Origin: Branchiostoma floridae
Taxonomy: Eukaryota; Chordata; Leptocardii; Amphioxiformes; Branchiostomatidae
Assembly (NCBI RefSeq): GCF_000003815.2
Contig: NC_049979.1
Coordinates: forward strand, 16,302,900-16,366,899
Length of the DNA: 64,000 nucleotides
Direction: 5' to 3'
This document shows positions 32,901 to 44,710 of this stretch, one piece after another (position 1 is the stretch's first letter; the number at the start of each line of letters is the position of its first letter). Below the pieces are notes generated by a model. That model saw only the letters and a list, made by a program, of their open reading frames with translations. It was not told the DNA's origin and ran no database searches. The position numbers and the translations under genes are program-made.

Positions 32901-33851
32901 CACTGGCCCTGTGGTTAACAGGCTGGAGATGTGTCTGCCCATAGGACATAGGCTGGAGATGTGTCTGCCCATATTGAACTCAGAGATTCGAGGACGAATC
33001 TTGAAAAGAAAAGGGGGAATAGTGTACTGTAACACTAACAGTGGGGTTCAAGCACCGCCTACCGTCCTTGCCAAAGGGCTCTAAGCTTTTGAGGCGATAT
33101 CGGCAGCCGCGAGCGTGCTTGGTTTTGGGAGCTTGGCTGCCCGGGTCCAGCGCGATAGGTTGTGGGTTCGAATCCCGGGAGCGAGCTTGGGGTAAAAACT
33201 GTTCTACTTGCCTCTAGTGTTTCACCCCAAAAGGGTCAGACCCATTTGGCATGGTCAGTTTGGCGGCATTTCAACCCCACCGTTATGGCTACACTAGTAG
33301 CAACTTCATTGTTGATCACTCCAGTGAAGGTTGTAGACTGCTAGAGCCTTACCAACGAAATCTAAGATCTTTGCCTCCTTGCCAGACTGCAATGGTAACG
33401 GATACTTCTTCAGAGACTTGATTGCCTGTACAAAAGCAGTGGGGGTCAAAGCAATAATGATTCCCATCTGTTCTGTACTCTCTCTAGACACAGAAAACAA
33501 ATATCTATATATTAAATGACAAGGTGCATGGGTAGGAGACATGACAGAGGATGCAATAAACACTGAAAAAAATGCGATGCAACTTTCCAGGGCAACTTTC
33601 ACTGTTTCAGTGAAAACTGAAAGCGAATGAAAAAGTTTTTGAAAACAAAATCATGACACAACCGGGTTTACCTTCAGAAACGTGAACTGCAGCTTGGTAC
33701 GTCCTTTTGCCTCAGCATCATCTGCCCACTCAGTAAGCCACTGTAAGAACAGAGGGTTAGGGATTGGGTCTACCATCTTTTTCCTGCCATACTGAGTGTT
33801 GTGACTCTTTATGTTGTTCATTTTGGCCGCCATGAACCTATTTGGTCTCAC
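26907..33851 (-). CDS. MUS81: Crossover junction endonuclease MUS81
   Basis: Nineteen exons, high to low: 33851-33672, 33425-33353, 32270-32214, 32041-31902, 31464-31369, 31204-31124, 30946-30858, 30603-30442, 30079-29964, 29723-29649, 29551-29503, 29248-29121, 29017-28905, 28765-28646, 28374-28279, 27973-27848, 27396-27293, 27172-27089, 26973-26907. They total 1956 bases, or 651 residues (human about 551). N-terminal Hh[12 protein letters not shown] and [15 protein letters not shown]. Winged helix: residues from [14 protein letters not shown] to [18 protein letters not shown]-type nuclease: [18 protein letters not shown] and the catalytic [10 protein letters not shown]-terminal Hh[17 protein letters not shown], ending [16 protein letters not shown]. 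With an EME partner it cuts branched DNA in recombination and fork repair. Two possible starts (33851 or 33833) differ by six residues. The extra length lies mostly in a Ser/Gly/Asp-rich linker before the nuclease domain. Confidence 0.96.
28023..28170. mobile_element. MITE in MUS81 intron
   Basis: Arms of about 60 bp pair imperfectly. The left one runs AAAGACAATTCCATCTCTAC and on to GTTTCGAGTGACATCCATCA; its complement ends at GAATTGTCCTT. A related element sits at 50985-51148 in the RGS7 gene, sharing TTACTTCCAG-type and GAGTGACATCCATCA segments. Confidence 0.65.
32463..32579 (-). mobile_element. Solo LTR-like fragment with tRNA-Thr-like unit
   Basis: Read on the minus strand it starts TGTTACAGGG and ends GTAACA. 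It contains an A-box-like TGGTTTAGCGC, an anticodon loop TTTGTAA (TGT, Thr-like) and a T arm CCAGGTTTGAATACTGG. The layout matches the LTR at 18003-18183, but the sequence is clearly diverged. No partner LTR was found. Confidence 0.45.
32598..33224 (+). mobile_element. Second miniature LTR retrotransposon (TRIM), with a partial LTR duplicate
   Basis: LTRs at 32696-32890 and 33028-33224 start TGTAACA and end GTGTTTCA. They are diverged, so the insertion is old. The internal 137 bp begins with TGGTACCCACACTGGCCCTG (same position as the primer site of the 18-kb element). It contains GATTCGAGGACGAATC and ends with the purine tract AAAAGAAAAGGGGGAATAG. These features match the 18003-18473 element. 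The LTR core is different: a tRNA-like unit with A box TGGCGACTCGGTAGCGTGC and B box GGGTTCGAATCCC. A partial LTR copy (32598-32681) precedes it. A fragment resembling the other LTR type, reversed, follows at 33225-33290. Confidence 0.7.
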
Positions 33852-34372
33852 ACCGGAGTGTCCACTATCAGCAACATCAGATGGACTGTTCCAAATGTGA
33901 AATTAGGCGGGGGCGAGACAAGTGCCCAGTATTGATAGTGTATAGTCTTGCATGCCTAAATGTATGGTATTTCTGCAACATCCGTGCAGCTATCGATGAA
34001 AAAGTAGTCCAGAAATATATCAAGTAAACTTTGTAAATTCTTGTGCTGCCTATGTGATAAAAGGTGTGGATTTTATAATGTTATAAACCATTGTTTTATT
34101 CCATAGGCTTTGTATGATTTATGTATTGATGACATTTCATCTCATCTGTAATTTTATCATCGAAAATTTGAACTCACTGCTAAGTTTATCATTGTAGATT
34201 AAAGAGGTAATGTTAACATTAACCTCAATCATTTCAGAACAATGCATCAATGACCCATTCATCACACATCATGCTGAATCCAGTGATGAGAAAATACAGA
34301 AACTAAGGAAACAACCAAATAACCAACTAATCAACCTCAAGTTGATGAAATGAACTTATTGATATCTAATGT
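33852..34372. other. Upstream flank of MUS81
   Basis: AT-rich sequence upstream of the MUS81 start codon. It must include the MUS81 promoter, but no specific core element could be picked out. Confidence 0.4.
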
Positions 34373-34590
34373 TAACGATAGTTTACCTTTATCCGTAGGG
34401 TAACCTTTATCCATTCTTTTTAAGAACAATGTATTTAGAGATATCAAGTCGACAGAAATGGTTTTAAACTGCAATATTTTGAAAATAGTACAATTTAAAA
34501 GTACCGTCCATCGACTTGATATCCCTAGATACCCTGTTTAGTAACACAACGGATATAGGTTACCCCGCGGATAATGGTGAACTAACGTTA
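34373..34590. mobile_element. Palindromic MITE, copy 1
   Basis: Nearly the whole 218 bp folds back. Left TAACGATAGTTTACCTTTAT and right ATAATGGTGAACTAACGTTA are the ends, and both arms carry GATATCAAGTCGA. A second copy is at 38054-38277. Confidence 0.75.
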
Positions 34591-34829
34591 TATCAATTCT
34601 AACCATTTTACTATTTGAGCTTCTTATTTGTGTTTACATAATTATGTAGTAACAATCATTTCCATATCTTATCTTATTTTATTTCGTCCATTTATGATTT
34701 ACTGATTTAGGGGTGTGAAACAATAGACTGTTATAACTTCCATCATACAAATAGATTCATTCATAACCATCTCTGGCCATTTAGTTGGTGGACCTTCAGA
34801 CGACAATCCCCTGTGCGGAAGTAGCCGAT

Positions 34830-35530
34830 TCCTAATTCAATATTCATGAGCCTCACGTGAGCCCTGCCCATCATCCAAGCGCCGTTGTTCCAGCGTTGAC
34901 ATTTGTGGCAGAGCTGGCATAGTTTGACGAAGACTGACGTCCGGGTAAGCTGCCAGTCAATGTCTCTTCCCTCACAACGCAGAATAATTTAGGGGCTCGC
35001 CCAAATGCGCTTCATTCTCATTTGCCAGTGAATCTGCAAGGGTCTTGGGGGCTCATCGCGTCGTAAACGCGGGAGATGTTTACAAATAATCTTGCAGATT
35101 TACATCGCTAGTGTAACATCGGTCATCGGAGGGTTGGGGTACTTTAGTGTTTCGTCGCCTTGTGTTTTAGCCATCTTTAGAGTTTGGGCCGCGTTTTGTA
35201 TTCAGGGCTTGTAGGAAGCTTTGGTAGTGGACAGAGCGCGATGCAGTATCAGAGCCGGGGTGACGGTGGTGCGGCCCGGGCACACCAGATAATTTGTACG
35301 GACAGGGGGCTGGCTTTTATCTGAAATGATCAGCTCAGCCGCAAACATTATAATGTAGCGACTGCTGAAGTGTGGCCAGCGGTGCCTAATCAGGGGGTGA
35401 AGTAGACATCAAAGGGAGGGCTGGCGGCAAATATTTAGTAGCCATGAGCATCAAGAACGATGCCGACTGTATCGCTGAGCATGGCGATTTGTGAGGGGAG
35501 GGGGGCTGTCTGATGGTTGCCGCTCAGCAC
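34830..35530 (+). promoter_or_regulatory. PKNOX1: GC-rich promoter region and possible 5' UTR exon of PKNOX
   Basis: This block is visibly richer in G, C and CpG than its surroundings and lies between the divergent MUS81 and PKNOX genes. A donor CCGG|GTAAGC at 34945 could end a non-coding first exon that splices to the acceptor at 38399. Inferred from composition and splice sequence only. Confidence 0.4.
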
Positions 35531-35748
35531 TAGCGGGATCAAATTGCTTACATTGCAGTTTTTTAAATCATACGATTTACACAATATAAGCAAGGAGGTT
35601 TACCCTTCTAAACCAGAACAATGTAGCCAATTATGTTATATTAAAGGTCCCTGATGTTTGTCATAATTTTGATGGGGATTGTACAGTTTGGGGAACTGGT
35701 GGGCTGGAAGATAACGTTACCCCGTCCCCTTCGTTTTAGATTCATACC

Positions 35749-35893
35749 ATAAACCACTAGCCCTGGAGACTCCGAATGCATGAACGTTTCTGCTCATATC
35801 TTTTATATGTTCACGTACGCACACAAACTTGTTAAGATATCAGCAGAAACGTTCGCGCATTCGAAGTCTCCTGGGCCTGGGCTAATAAACCAC
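35749..35893. mobile_element. MITE with 9-bp target-site duplication (second of its type)
   Basis: A 127-bp element (35758-35884) starts TAGCCCTGGAGACTCC and ends with the near complement CTCCTGGGCCTGGGCTA. It is flanked by ATAAACCAC at 35749-35757 and 35885-35893. Inner arms pair over GAACGTTTCTGCT. Termini and duplication length match the element at 18703-18831. Confidence 0.8.
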
Positions 35894-38053
35894 CTGAGAT
35901 CCCTTCCAGGATAAACTGTAGCCTCCTCCGTCAGCCTCTCAGTGGGTGTTGGCGGAAGTTGTTGGGGTGGGCATTCACCATTTTCATCACATCGTGGCTG
36001 GGTTCTGCACAGCGAAGGTTCTTATGCCGGGAAAGGAACCTATGCCAGGAAGCTTGTTGGCTGCCCACAGGAGTGTGGCCATAGTTTGGGCTCCAGATTT
36101 CTCGGCTATCACTACATCTAATGATAATGTTTTTCATGTCTGAGTACTAAAAGCTCTAGCATCAAGTGCAACCACACAATTCTTATATATCCTTATGTCA
36201 GACAGCCATGTCCACACCAATGCCATGGGGGTTATAACGTTATAGCTAAGGAAGTTTTTGAACTTCTAGATTTAGTTTGTGACACTCTTTCCAAAGCATG
36301 GTAAGGAAGGTGCTTCAGGTTTACATGTAGGTCTATATTCATAACTGAGCATATCACTCAGTCACAAACAGCAAGTCCCTGCCTCCACGTACTGCCTCCA
36401 AGATGCCTCTGACTGTCTGAGTCTGAGATGCCTCTGCACTGTGTTGTCATGGGAATTGGTAATAACAGCTGCAGTGTTTTCAAAGCTAAGACGTAACAAC
36501 AAACAGAATACACCCTATCTCTAAAGTCATCCCTTTTTACATACATAGGAGAAACTGAATCGTATTTGTAATACTAGTGGACTTGGACAACATGGACTTG
36601 AAGTTGAAAAGTACATTGAATTTCATAACTTGATGAGTAAACTCCATTATTTAAAAGTTAAGTCAGTTTGCAACCTGACTGTATAATGACTTCAGATGGA
36701 AATTAACAAATAGGAAAGTTACATGTGGATTCTAGTTTCTACCAGACTGACTATGCTGCCTATTATATAGGGAGAATAATTTACCAGGGGCAGTTTTGCT
36801 ACCAGAGGAGTTGGCCAGCTGTACTGGAAACATTAACCTTAAAAGCGTGGACTGGCTCCCCTGGCCAATTTCCCATAATATTGCTGAATTCTAAGATCCT
36901 CGTACCCTGTAGGAAGGCCTGGTGGAAGCTATGTGGATTCAGTTTTGGCACAAATTGTAGGCATCTGAAAAGAACATTATCCAGACATGCACGTTTGTAG
37001 ACCAGACCAATACAACGGAAGCCATTTCAGTCAGAACAGATTCTAAACAAGGACCAATGTGACAGTGTCACTCTTTTATTGACCAAACTGCCAATTTCGA
37101 TGCCCAGCTGTACCCGGCAGGAAATTTTTGAGATTGCAGAAGAAAAAAAAGAACCTTCATTTGTCAAGTTAGAAGGATAGAGACTTTACATATCATGTTG
37201 CAGACTGCAGAGGTATGATTTCATACAAATTCTGTCTTTCCATAACTTTCAATCTGTCTTTGAGGCTACATGTATGAAAGTTTTTTTTTGCAAGACATAT
37301 GCTCAGAACATACACTTGGATTTATAAAGACATCTAATCTAGTTCATGATTCCTTGATATTGAATGGCGTAGAAGAACTCAGTGGCGTGCATGGTTTTGC
37401 GCACATTAAAACGTAATTTAAAAGATTTCAATTGACAAAAATGTCTACACACATATTCCTCAGTTCACCCAAGGAGGTTAAAAAAAGGCTTGGTTCACCT
37501 CACCCACCCTCATTTAACCAGACACATATTGGTCTAGACCATCCTGGGAGTTCCATGACCTGACATTGCTTCATTCTGAATGATGCATATCATTTCTGGT
37601 AACTGTACCTGTAAATATGCTCTTGAAAATATTTGCAGAAGATGTAGGACAGTAGGAGCAAGGATATTGAAATAACCAAGGCCTGCATAGAGGTGAGGAA
37701 GAGATTGTAGGGTAGCAAGCACATTGTATATGGTGACCTAGAGCAAGATTGATCTGCAGTATAGAGACAAGACATGCATACCAGCAGGAACATAAAGTGA
37801 TTCTGTGTCTGGTGGAATTTAAGTACTAGAAACTAAAAAGTGATAGAAACCGGAAACTGGAACATAATCACGTTGTCTTATTCACCCGTCTATTTCTGTG
37901 AAACTATAATGAAGGTTAACTATAAGAGCACTGTCAGTTCACTTGATAAAAATATGATCAGCTAAATGCACCAATATATTGGACAATTGCAATGGCACGC
38001 CGCACGCTGGAAATAATGGGGTCTATTAAATGGGAAAGTTGCAGTGTACAATC
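35894..38053. other. Probable PKNOX 5' intron; nothing else recognised
   Basis: No exon with supported splice sites and no clear repeat was seen. If the non-coding first exon near 34.9 kb is right, this stretch is intronic. Confidence 0.35.
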
Positions 38054-38277
38054 TAATGCTAGTTCACCTTTATCCATTGGAAAACCTATATAGTATATCT
38101 GCTTCTTTTTAAAACAGGGTATTCAGTGATATGAAGTCGATGGTCGGTGGTTAAAATAAAAATACTGCACATTTGCAGTTTGAAACCACTGTCCGTCGCG
38201 ACTTGATATCACTGAATACCCTGTTTTTTAAAGAAACGGATATAGGTTGCCCCGCGGATAAAGGTGAACTGGCATTA
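38054..38277. mobile_element. Palindromic MITE, copy 2
   Basis: About 95-bp inverted arms (left TAATGCTAGTTCACCTTTAT, right end ATAAAGGTGAACTGGCATTA) share the ACAGGGTATTCAGTGATAT core with each other and resemble the copy at 34373-34590. It ends 122 bp before the acceptor of the first PKNOX coding exon. Confidence 0.78.
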
Positions 38278-38398
38278 CACTGTACACTTAAGCTTCAAAC
38301 ATACATTTTTTATTCATTACGTAACATGGCTTAATTTTGGAAATTGGTGCTTGAAGATGCTAGTATTTTTCTTAAGAATTGTTTTCTTGCCTTCATAG

Positions 38399-41300
38399 TT
38401 TTCTGATGGTTGCAACCATGGCAACTTCTCGGCCTGACGTTAGTCTGCTGAACAATGAGGCAGCTACCTTTCCTGTCACCACTGTGGGCACATTGGGTAC
38501 AGATAGGAAGATAACATTTGGAGACCAACAACAAGCACCCATCACACCACAAACAGCGCCACCTTCCACAGCAGTAGAGCCCAAACAAACTGCAGGTGAT
38601 ACTCAAGTCAATTTGGATGGAGACAAGCGTGCAGTATACAGGTCAGAATTTGTATATGATATTATGAAGTTAGTTACCTAACAGTATATGACACATTTTC
38701 TGTGGCAAAGCCCATAAAGTACTGGTATGCAAACCATTGATGCTCTGTTTCTTTACCAAAACATGCACACAGATTTTGATCCCATTTTGATCCCACAAGG
38801 CTTTGACCATTACCCGTCCAATCCATTCTGAAATTGATGAAACGTTGTGGAATGGGACTGCTTCACAGAAATCCATTTCTATTTCTACTGTACTTTTAGT
38901 GTCTAAGTTGATTTTGGTACAATGACTTCCCCCTCTGTTGTAGGCATCCTCTCTTCCCCTTGCTGGCCTTACTGTTTGAGAAATGTGAGCAGGCCACCCA
39001 GACAACAGAGTGCCCATCGTCTGCAAGTTTTGATGTGGATATTGAGGCTTTTGTTCGACACCAAGAAGCAGACAGGAAGCCATTCTTCAGTGATGACCCA
39101 GAGTTGGACAGTCTGGTTGGTTGACACAATTTGAATTACCTCATCAGAAATCTATTGAAGATATCTACATGATGAAATTGAGTACTGTAGGTGCCAGAAC
39201 AGCATTCATAAACAATTGGAATTCTGTTATACATGTCTGTATCAAGAATCTCAGCTTCACAGTTGTATGTTTTGCCATCCCCGACTCCATGCAGATGGTG
39301 AAGGCCATCCAGGTGCTGAGAATCCACCTGTTAGAGCTGGAGAAGGTGAACGAGCTATGTAAGGACTTCTGTAACCGCTACATCACCTGTCTGAAGGGGA
39401 AGATGCAGAGTGAGAACCTATTGAGGACAGACCTGGCATCCTTTCCAGGCACACAACAGCCGCAGGTGCAGCCGCAAGCACAAATACCTACACAACAGGT
39501 GATACACAATAATGGGTTGACCAAGTACTACTATGTAAATGTAACTCTTGATTCTGTTTTTGGAAGAGTTTGTCACTTGTGATAAATATTTGTTGCACAG
39601 TAAGTTCCTTGATCATATTTGTGAATTGGTAATTTTGATTGTTATGCAGATGTACAGGTAATCAGCTCATAAAAAAAAAGACAAAACCTAAGATATATTT
39701 TGTATCAAATCAATTAATCAATCAATCATTCAAGCACATTCTTTGTAGATACCAATAACATTTCAATATTTTTGTAGGATGGCCAGATGACAGTGCAGCC
39801 ACAGGTCTTGGTCACAGCAGTGACAAACGGCTCCACCTTGAATACTGGGATGGTACTGCAGACCGGCATGGCACAGGGTGGACAGACTGTCAGCCTGGCT
39901 GCTGTCAACCAAGGTGCCATGGTTGTGGCAGGTGAGATGTGTGGATTGTAATAATGAAAGATAAGCTGTTTATTTTTGTATTCTGTCCATTATTAGGTAC
40001 CATGTGATTTTATAGAGAGAGAATATGCATGATGGGGGGGGGGGGGGGTTGTACATGTAAGCTTGTGTGAATCTTCTTTCATGTTTGATATTTCAAGTCA
40101 GTTCCAAAAGTCGTTATGACTGAGTATTTCTGAGGTGGCCAGGATAGAGCATCACAGGTAAAAAGCATACACACTCTTCATTGTCCATCCTTACTCACAT
40201 TTCATGAGTTATTCACATTTCTTAGATGGCACGCTGTACCAGCCTGTGACTATGGTGGCATCCCCCGCTGTTGTTGCACATGGTGTACAACAGTCCTTAC
40301 CAGCAACTGTACAGCTGCAGCCTGTAGCCCAGGCTGTTCAACAACAGCCACAGGTGATAGCCACCAGCACGGCACACATCATCTCTGGCAGCACCCCGCT
40401 GTCACAGGTAACTGTCAATCACATCAATAACATGGTTTGACTTTAAGGGGTTTCTGACTGACTATTGTTTTATAGGGCCATTGCAAAACCCTTAGTATTG
40501 TTACATGTACTTGCAAAGTTAGATATACTTTGCTTTGTACATGCCTGATTTTCCATTCACAGCCATTTACCTTACTGTGGTCAAAGATTCTGATCCTGTT
40601 TCAGACTGTTTTTGACTGATTGAGCCATTACAGGAAGAACTTGTACAAGTTGTAGATGTATTTCAATGAAATTTTTGACACCCCTGCCATGTTTGACCAC
40701 AGATTGGTGTGCAAGCTCAACAAGGTGTACCACAGCAGCTGGCCTGTCCCCCCACACCCACTGCCACCAATCCTGTGCCATCAGCACACAGTCCCCAGGA
40801 CTCCCCTAGTTCAGAAGACGACTTAAAAAGGCGAAATGGGAAGCGGGGCATTCTCCCTAAGCAGGCAACAGACGTCATGAGGTCCTGGTTATTTCAACAT
40901 ATTGTGGTAAGATTGTTCTTGTCGATCATTTGAGCAAGAACTTGCCAAGTTTTTCAGTTCCCAGATATGATTGCAGCCAAAAACTTTTGAATATTCACCA
41001 GTGTATGAGTATGGTGCTCCTGTGCTAAATAATCAGTTGTGATAAATGAACTGTAAAATCAAAATTTGATATTTCCTCTTTCTGGACTGCCCAATAGTCT
41101 CTACCAGACTCCAGGTTGTTGCCAAAACTGTAGAAATGGAACAAATAGAGGAGTAAGCCAGCTTTACTTCTCTGGCTGGCTTACTCCTCTAGTTGTTCCT
41201 TTTCTACGTTTTTTCCAGCGACCTGGTAGAGACTATGGCCAATGTGATTGTCCATAGCAACCTTTTCGGGGGCAATGATAGCAGTGATATCATTTACTTT

Positions 41301-43402
41301 CTCCATTACAGCACCCATACCCCACAGAGGATGAAAAACGAGCAATTGCCAACCAGACCAACCTGACACTGTTGCAAGTCAATAATTGGTCAGTATGCAC
41401 TATTAATTATTCCAGCTTGAACTGGCATATGCTGAATTGAAATTTGAACAGGATGGATGTTCTTATGGTTATGTACAATACCCTCTGAGCTAAATTACTA
41501 GACCACCTACAGCAGTGAAGCTACATGTGCTAGTCTGTAGTAATTGCACAATAGTTAACAGCAGTGTTTTGACAGGTTCATAAATGCTCGTAGAAGAATA
41601 CTACAGCCCATGCTTGATGCAACAAATCCAGACCTTCTGCCCAAAGCTAAGAAGGCCAAACCCCAGCATCGACCCACCCAGAGGTTCTGGCCTGACTCTC
41701 TCATCACGTCCATCCCACAACAGCAAGATCAACAGTTATCCACAGGGGAACAGGCACCAGGTACATGTATGTTCATCTGTTGATAACCTGTTTTAACCAT
41801 CTGGCAATATTGGTTGTCTACCATTCCCACAGTCTATGTTAAGCAGTTTTCTTTAAATGGACAATTTTTTGTTCACCACAACACGTTCTTGAGGAAGTGG
41901 GTGTAACATCCATTGGCATAATACCGGTCGGTTTACTGCAATTTCTCAAGCAATGCTAATTTGGCAAATGATCAACGCATCATTTTCTCCGGTTACATGT
42001 TGCTGTTACAGCTTACCTTTGCCACTTCTTCTGTGTAAATTATTTTGTCTCTCTGGTCCTGCTAAAAACATAATATCGTAATTGGAACACACCGCGGAAT
42101 TGCACGGAGAACGGGCGTGTGGTTGGAAGGGGGTGCACTATACCGGTCGAACGAAACACGGCACAATTAACTGCCGCTATGTACCTTTATACATCCTCTG
42201 TTGTTCCTTTCTTTCCTGTTAGTAGTTGCACAAAACAAAAATCTGCATGAGCATACAAAAAGTCATGAGAAAATGGGCGTATACTGACAAGAATTTTCAT
42301 TTAATTTTGATCCGTCACAACCGCTATGACGTGAAACTTTACTGCTGGACGTAGCATTAAAAATGGCGGGAAAATGGCGGCGTACGTTCAATTTGACCCA
42401 TTCAGCCGTAGATCCGGGCGATAATGCAACGGTTCCTCACACTTTTACACGAGTTGTAGGTCACCAAAAGAACTTCAAGATTGCTGTTGAATCATGCTCG
42501 TCTTGTGCCGTGAGCACATGTGATTATTATCTACAAATCTGGCGATGAACGTGACAGTGTGTTTGTCCCACGACGAGCTCGCCTGCCCCGAAAATGACCT
42601 GAAAACTTTTGGCCTTGTTGTCTTCGAATGCATTGTTATCGATGCTTTGTAAATGATGTATTGGACACCTAGATGTCTGAAGTGTGCATACCTCAGAAAT
42701 AGCTATTGTTGCATGTGTAGATCTCTTTAAGTTCCACTATTTTTAATCGACCGGTATAAGGCTTATGACCGGTATTATGCCAATGCATGTTACTTGTGAA
42801 ACAGAGAATTCTATGTCCACTCCAGGTGACTTGTTGGATGCAGTTAGTACAGAGTCAGAACAAGTGGACAGTCTACAGAACAACCACTCAGTCACAAGTT
42901 CAACTGTCACAGAACAGAGCAATGTCCTCTCTCAGGTAAGAAACAAAGCTGATAGTCTACACAATCATATAACTGTATAACAATCATATATGTGTCTCCA
43001 AAATGTAGAAGTACACACATCAGCAATTGTTTCCTCGCACAATTTGACTTCTTCATAATCTATCACCATAAGAGTGTGGAGTGCTGCTTTCTATCCTCTA
43101 TCTGTTTGTCTGTTTGTGTGTGTGTATGTGACTGTGTGTACATTATTAACTTCTGGACCATACTGATTATAATAATTAGTTTAATTTCTGGTATTGATAA
43201 ATTTTCTAAAGGTCCCCATCCCTCTGCTTGTTTATTGTAGATGCTGATAGGTCATGGGTCATCATCTCCATCCCTACAAGACATGGCGTCTAACGGGGAG
43301 GAGACGTTGTTGGAAAGGGAGTCTGGGTCTGACGGTCTGCCCTCGGGAGGCTTGAGTAGTCTGGACGTGGATAATGCCACTGCTCCAGATCTTTCTAACT
43401 AA
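38399..43402 (+). CDS. PKNOX1: TALE homeodomain protein PKNOX/Prep
   Basis: Exons: 38399-38641 (ATG at 38406, second ATG 38418), 38944-39115, 39295-39498, 39778-39931, 40226-40407, 40703-40906, 41312-41388, 41576-41760, 42826-42935, 43241-43402. Coding length is 1686 bases, or 561 residues. The MEIS/Prep N-terminal domain is unmistakable: [30 protein letters not shown], and [21 protein letters not shown] Gln-rich middle follows. The homeodomain has [29 protein letters not shown] with the TALE three-residue loop, and [16 protein letters not shown], then RFWPDS. It binds DNA with PBX partners in the nucleus. The single copy would represent both vertebrate PKNOX1 and PKNOX2. The intron splitting WFINARRR (in the TGG codon) lies at 41389-41575. 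An 891-bp inverted-repeat element sits in the intron before exon 9. Confidence 0.96.
41095..41235. mobile_element. Foldback MITE in PKNOX intron
   Basis: About 60-bp arms, TAGTCTCTACCAG... on the left and ...CTGGTAGAGACTA on the right, are joined by a short loop near AGCCAGCTTTACTTCTCTGG. No clean target-site duplication was found. Confidence 0.7.
41903..42793. mobile_element. 891-bp element with 27-bp terminal inverted repeats in PKNOX intron
   Basis: Ends at 41903-41929 and 42767-42793 are inverted with one mismatch (core CATTGGCATAATACCGGTC). The interior has a GC-rich part with AAAATGGCGGGAAAATGGCG at 42360, a second inverted ACCGGT pair (about 42143 and 42747) and no recognisable transposase. 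It is probably non-autonomous. The right end lies just 5' of the exon 9 acceptor (42826). Confidence 0.7.
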
Positions 43403-44710
43403 CAAACGTTTTCTATGTACAGCCATGTGTAAATAAATATTAGTGTATCTAAAACTATTTACTGGTACATGTGGTAGACTTTCCTGGTAACCACTGATGA
43501 ACCACTAACACTTAAAGAAGACATGTCTGCTGTCTTATTTTACTACGGACCTTTGACCTCCTGTCTGTATGCTCCAAGCTGATCTTTTATTTCTTGTTTG
43601 TTGAAATGACTGCCTCTACTTCGTCTGACTTGAACGTTCTGTATTGGAGCTTCATATTCAGAAAGGGCATTAAATGTTGCCCTGTCTTTGTCTGAATTGC
43701 CGTTAGTGGAGTATCTCTGGAATGACATAGTGGGCAGAGTCTTCATATGTGAATTCTTGTCAATTCAGTTGGTATGGAGGTTATACTTCAGTCCATGTGG
43801 TGTTATGATTAGACATTGAACCATTGTTGCCAAGTACATGTACATGTAGTATGTGTAGGATTTTGCACTCTGCCAAATTTTTGATAAAATTTCAGTGAGT
43901 CAATGATAGGAGCTATCATTTGTAAGTTTATAATGTATGATGGCTTAACGCACAGCTAGCAATAAAAAAAATCATATGGCAAACATGGTTTAAGAAGCAA
44001 TATAAATTGATAAGTCTTCATAAAAGATGTGAGATTGACAAACATTTACAGTATCAGTAGAAACATTCTCCTGTTTTATTTTTTCATGTATAGTATGTTT
44101 ACTAGGGTATAAAACATGTTGCAAGATAAGAAATTATGATCCCACTCATTCCAGTATTGTTGCTGAGGCATTCATGCATACAAGCATTTTTACATGACCT
44201 GTATTCTGAGAATATGTTGGATAAACATATTGATACATATAGAAAGAGGTCATAGGTCATTGAAATTAGACTGTGCTGAGACAAACTTCCCTAACAACAC
44301 TGTCCAACAATGTGAAGCATGCAATGCTTCTCTTAAGTGAAAGAATTAAGACAACAGACAATACTTTTTATATGAAGTTGAAAAATTGTAGGGTCGTGAC
44401 TGTATATTCCATTATGTTGTCTTTAGTACCCTGCTTTTATGTACTGTTTTGTTAGAATTACGTTCAGTTAAGAAAATGCCATATTGCTATATCTGCCAAA
44501 TCACACTTGTACAGCTCTAACAAAAAACAGTGAATCTCTCATCAAATGAGTGTATAATGTATATGCATTATTACTATTATTGAACGTTAGGTAGGTTTTG
44601 ACAAGTATAACATTATATGTAACATAATCACTGATACAACCTGGCTATGGTTTGGCCAGTATGACAAAGTATAATGTTTTTTGTTGAAAATAAAAAAAAA
44701 ATTATACAAA
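43403..44710 (+). promoter_or_regulatory. PKNOX1: PKNOX 3' UTR with polyadenylation signals
   Basis: AATAAA occurs at 43432-43437, only 30 bases after the stop, and again near 44687 before an A run. Which one is used cannot be told from sequence. No exon was seen between them. Confidence 0.45.
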
